Source: Pseudomonas sp.
Lineage (GTDB): Bacteria; Pseudomonadota; Gammaproteobacteria; Pseudomonadales; Pseudomonadaceae
NCBI RefSeq assembly: GCF_030150285.1
Contig: NZ_JASLGE010000096.1
Span: 1 to 32,486 of the forward strand
Length of the DNA stretch: 32,486 nt
Direction: 5' to 3'
Part shown: one piece after another, positions 31,897 through 32,486 of the stretch
How positions within the stretch are numbered: the stretch's first letter is position 1
Layout of the letters: each line of letters begins with the position of its first letter
Program-made: the position numbers and the translations under genes
Notes under the pieces: generated by a model
The model's database searches: none
What the model saw: the letters and a program-made list of their open reading frames with translations, nothing else
What the model was told of the DNA's origin: nothing

Positions 31897-31918
31897 GGAG
31901 CGTATCTCTCCACGCTCC
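31897..31918. other. Short hairpin in the gap before the vgrG remnant
   Basis: GGAGCGT (31897-31903) and ACGCTCC (31912-31918) form a seven-base stem with an eight-base loop. It is preceded by CTGTAG, as in REP-like elements, and could be one degenerate REP arm. Nothing else is seen in this gap of about 190 bases. Confidence 0.35.
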
Positions 31919-31955
31919 GCCGGCCTGCTGAAGTGTTTACGCCAGGATGTAGCCG

Positions 31956-32206
31956 ATGCCCACGCTCACCTCTTTTTTCGATCACAGCCGCCATAACCTC
32001 GACGTGCGCGCTGCTCGCTTTAGCCGGTATGGCCGACCGCCCGGCCCGGCGCTGCCGGGGTTGAGCTGGCCGCAGGTCAAGCCGTTGCGCACCGTGCACG
32101 GCGTGGTCACGGCTTGTCCGGCTCCATCCCCACGGACTACCACCGAGCCCTGTACGCGGCTGTGATGCACTCAACCCATGACCCGGAAGGGAAAGCCCAT
32201 GAATGA
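31956..32206 (+). pseudogene. Decayed vgrG (tssI) remnant
   Basis: The frame from ATG 31956 (AGGA 8-9 bases upstream) begins with FFDHSRHNLDVRAA at 7-20, which fits the start of pseudomonad VgrG spike proteins. It then jumps to RFSRYGRPPGPALPG and VKPLRTVHGVVT at 41-52. In intact VgrGs (from memory) these blocks are separated by roughly 50 residues, so an internal deletion is likely. Just after VVT a shift to the next frame continues as GLSGS, matching the RLSGS that should follow, and this frame runs to a stop at 32204-32206, overlapping the effector ATG by 8 bases as an intact vgrG-effector junction would. The first frame ends at 32165. About 80 codons remain of a gene normally over 600. 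Confidence 0.65.
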
Positions 32207-32486
32207 CCCCGACATTGTGGTGCCCGTCGCCCTGCAACACAGCCAGCAGGCGACCTGCACCCCGCCCTGGTACGTGCAGTACACCGAATACCCGCCTGCG
32301 ATAGCCACCTATCAAGCGCTGATCAACGGTGAAGAAACCTTCAAAGCCGTGCATTTGGCTATCGCCAAGGCCACTAAAACCATCGACATCATTTGTTGGG
32401 GCTTTCAGCCGTCGATGTACTTTATCCGCGACGGCAAGGCCCCAAGCATCGGTGAACTGCTTATGGCCAAAGCCAGGGCAGGGGTC
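32199..32486 (+). CDS. Phospholipase D-like T6SS effector (Tle5-type), 5' part
   Basis: The first 96 residues are visible, and the frame is open at the right edge. The pattern EETFKAVHLAIAKATKTIDI followed by CWGFQPSMYFIRDG and IGELLMAKARAGV matches the N-terminal region of Tle5-family phospholipase D effectors, which attack membrane phospholipids of rivals after T6SS delivery. The two HKD catalytic motifs would lie beyond the window. AAGGGAAAG lies 5-6 bases before the ATG. The overlap with a vgrG remnant is the usual context of such effectors; an immunity gene would be expected downstream. Confidence 0.75.
   Translation, partial: MNDPDIVVPVALQHSQQATCTPPWYVQYTEYPPAIATYQALINGEETFKAVHLAIAKATKTIDIICWGFQPSMYFIRDGKAPSIGELLMAKARAGV

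Noticed and set aside
1..32486. CRISPR arrays, tRNA or rRNA genes, transposase or integrase genes
   Set aside because: No regularly spaced repeats, no cloverleaf-like or rRNA-like stretches and no DDE or tyrosine recombinase motifs were seen on either strand.

Overview
The window looks like a chromosomal segment of a fluorescent-group Pseudomonas. The supports are GC-rich third positions, a type VI secretion (T6SS) locus of pseudomonad type, a Pseudomonas REP pair, and many pseudomonad-type regulators and ABC systems. This is inferred from family recognition only, because no database search was possible.

Layout. (1) 2-7109: the distal half of a T6SS core operon. It holds the tssM 3' end, a doubtful short ORF, tssA, tssF, tssG, tssJ, tssE and an ImpA-like/OmpA-like fusion protein, with tight or overlapping junctions and a hairpin terminator candidate after it. 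(2) 7277-10811: a three-gene ABC exporter (ATPase plus two DUF3526-type permeases) with ATGA overlaps, followed by an inverted REP pair. (3) 11032-14293: an SDR dehydrogenase, a secreted LprI/DUF1311 protein, an MdaB-like quinone reductase and an AraC_N-type regulator. (4) 14393-19589: a XylS-like regulator divergent from an SDR, a StyA-like FAD monooxygenase, a StyB-like flavin reductase and a SphA/MetA-like outer-membrane channel. This looks like an inducible aromatic or indole-type oxidation operon ending at a strong terminator. (5) 19710-24291: a MocR/GabR regulator divergent from a class II aldolase/adducin-like protein, a polyamine-type binding protein and an ABC ATPase, with no permease. 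(6) 24332-26327: azlD and azlC, divergent from a LysR regulator. (7) 26395-27069: an MgtC-family membrane protein. (8) 27246-31765: a complete ribose-type ABC importer. (9) 31956-32486: a decayed vgrG remnant overlapping the start of a Tle5-like phospholipase D effector that runs off the window.

The most notable point is the 440-base gap between the XylS-like regulator and the StyA-type operon. It holds four copies of a YGCA-N6-GGAYA motif in two tandem pairs, each pair with a 20-base period. This matches the half-site architecture known for XylS at Pm. The downstream pair lies at a suitable distance from a possible -10 element, which makes a specific and testable regulatory model. Other points of interest are the permease-less transporter next to a class II aldolase homologue that lacks the usual catalytic glutamate, the ImpA-membrane-OmpA fusion, and the vgrG remnant left beside an apparently intact effector start.
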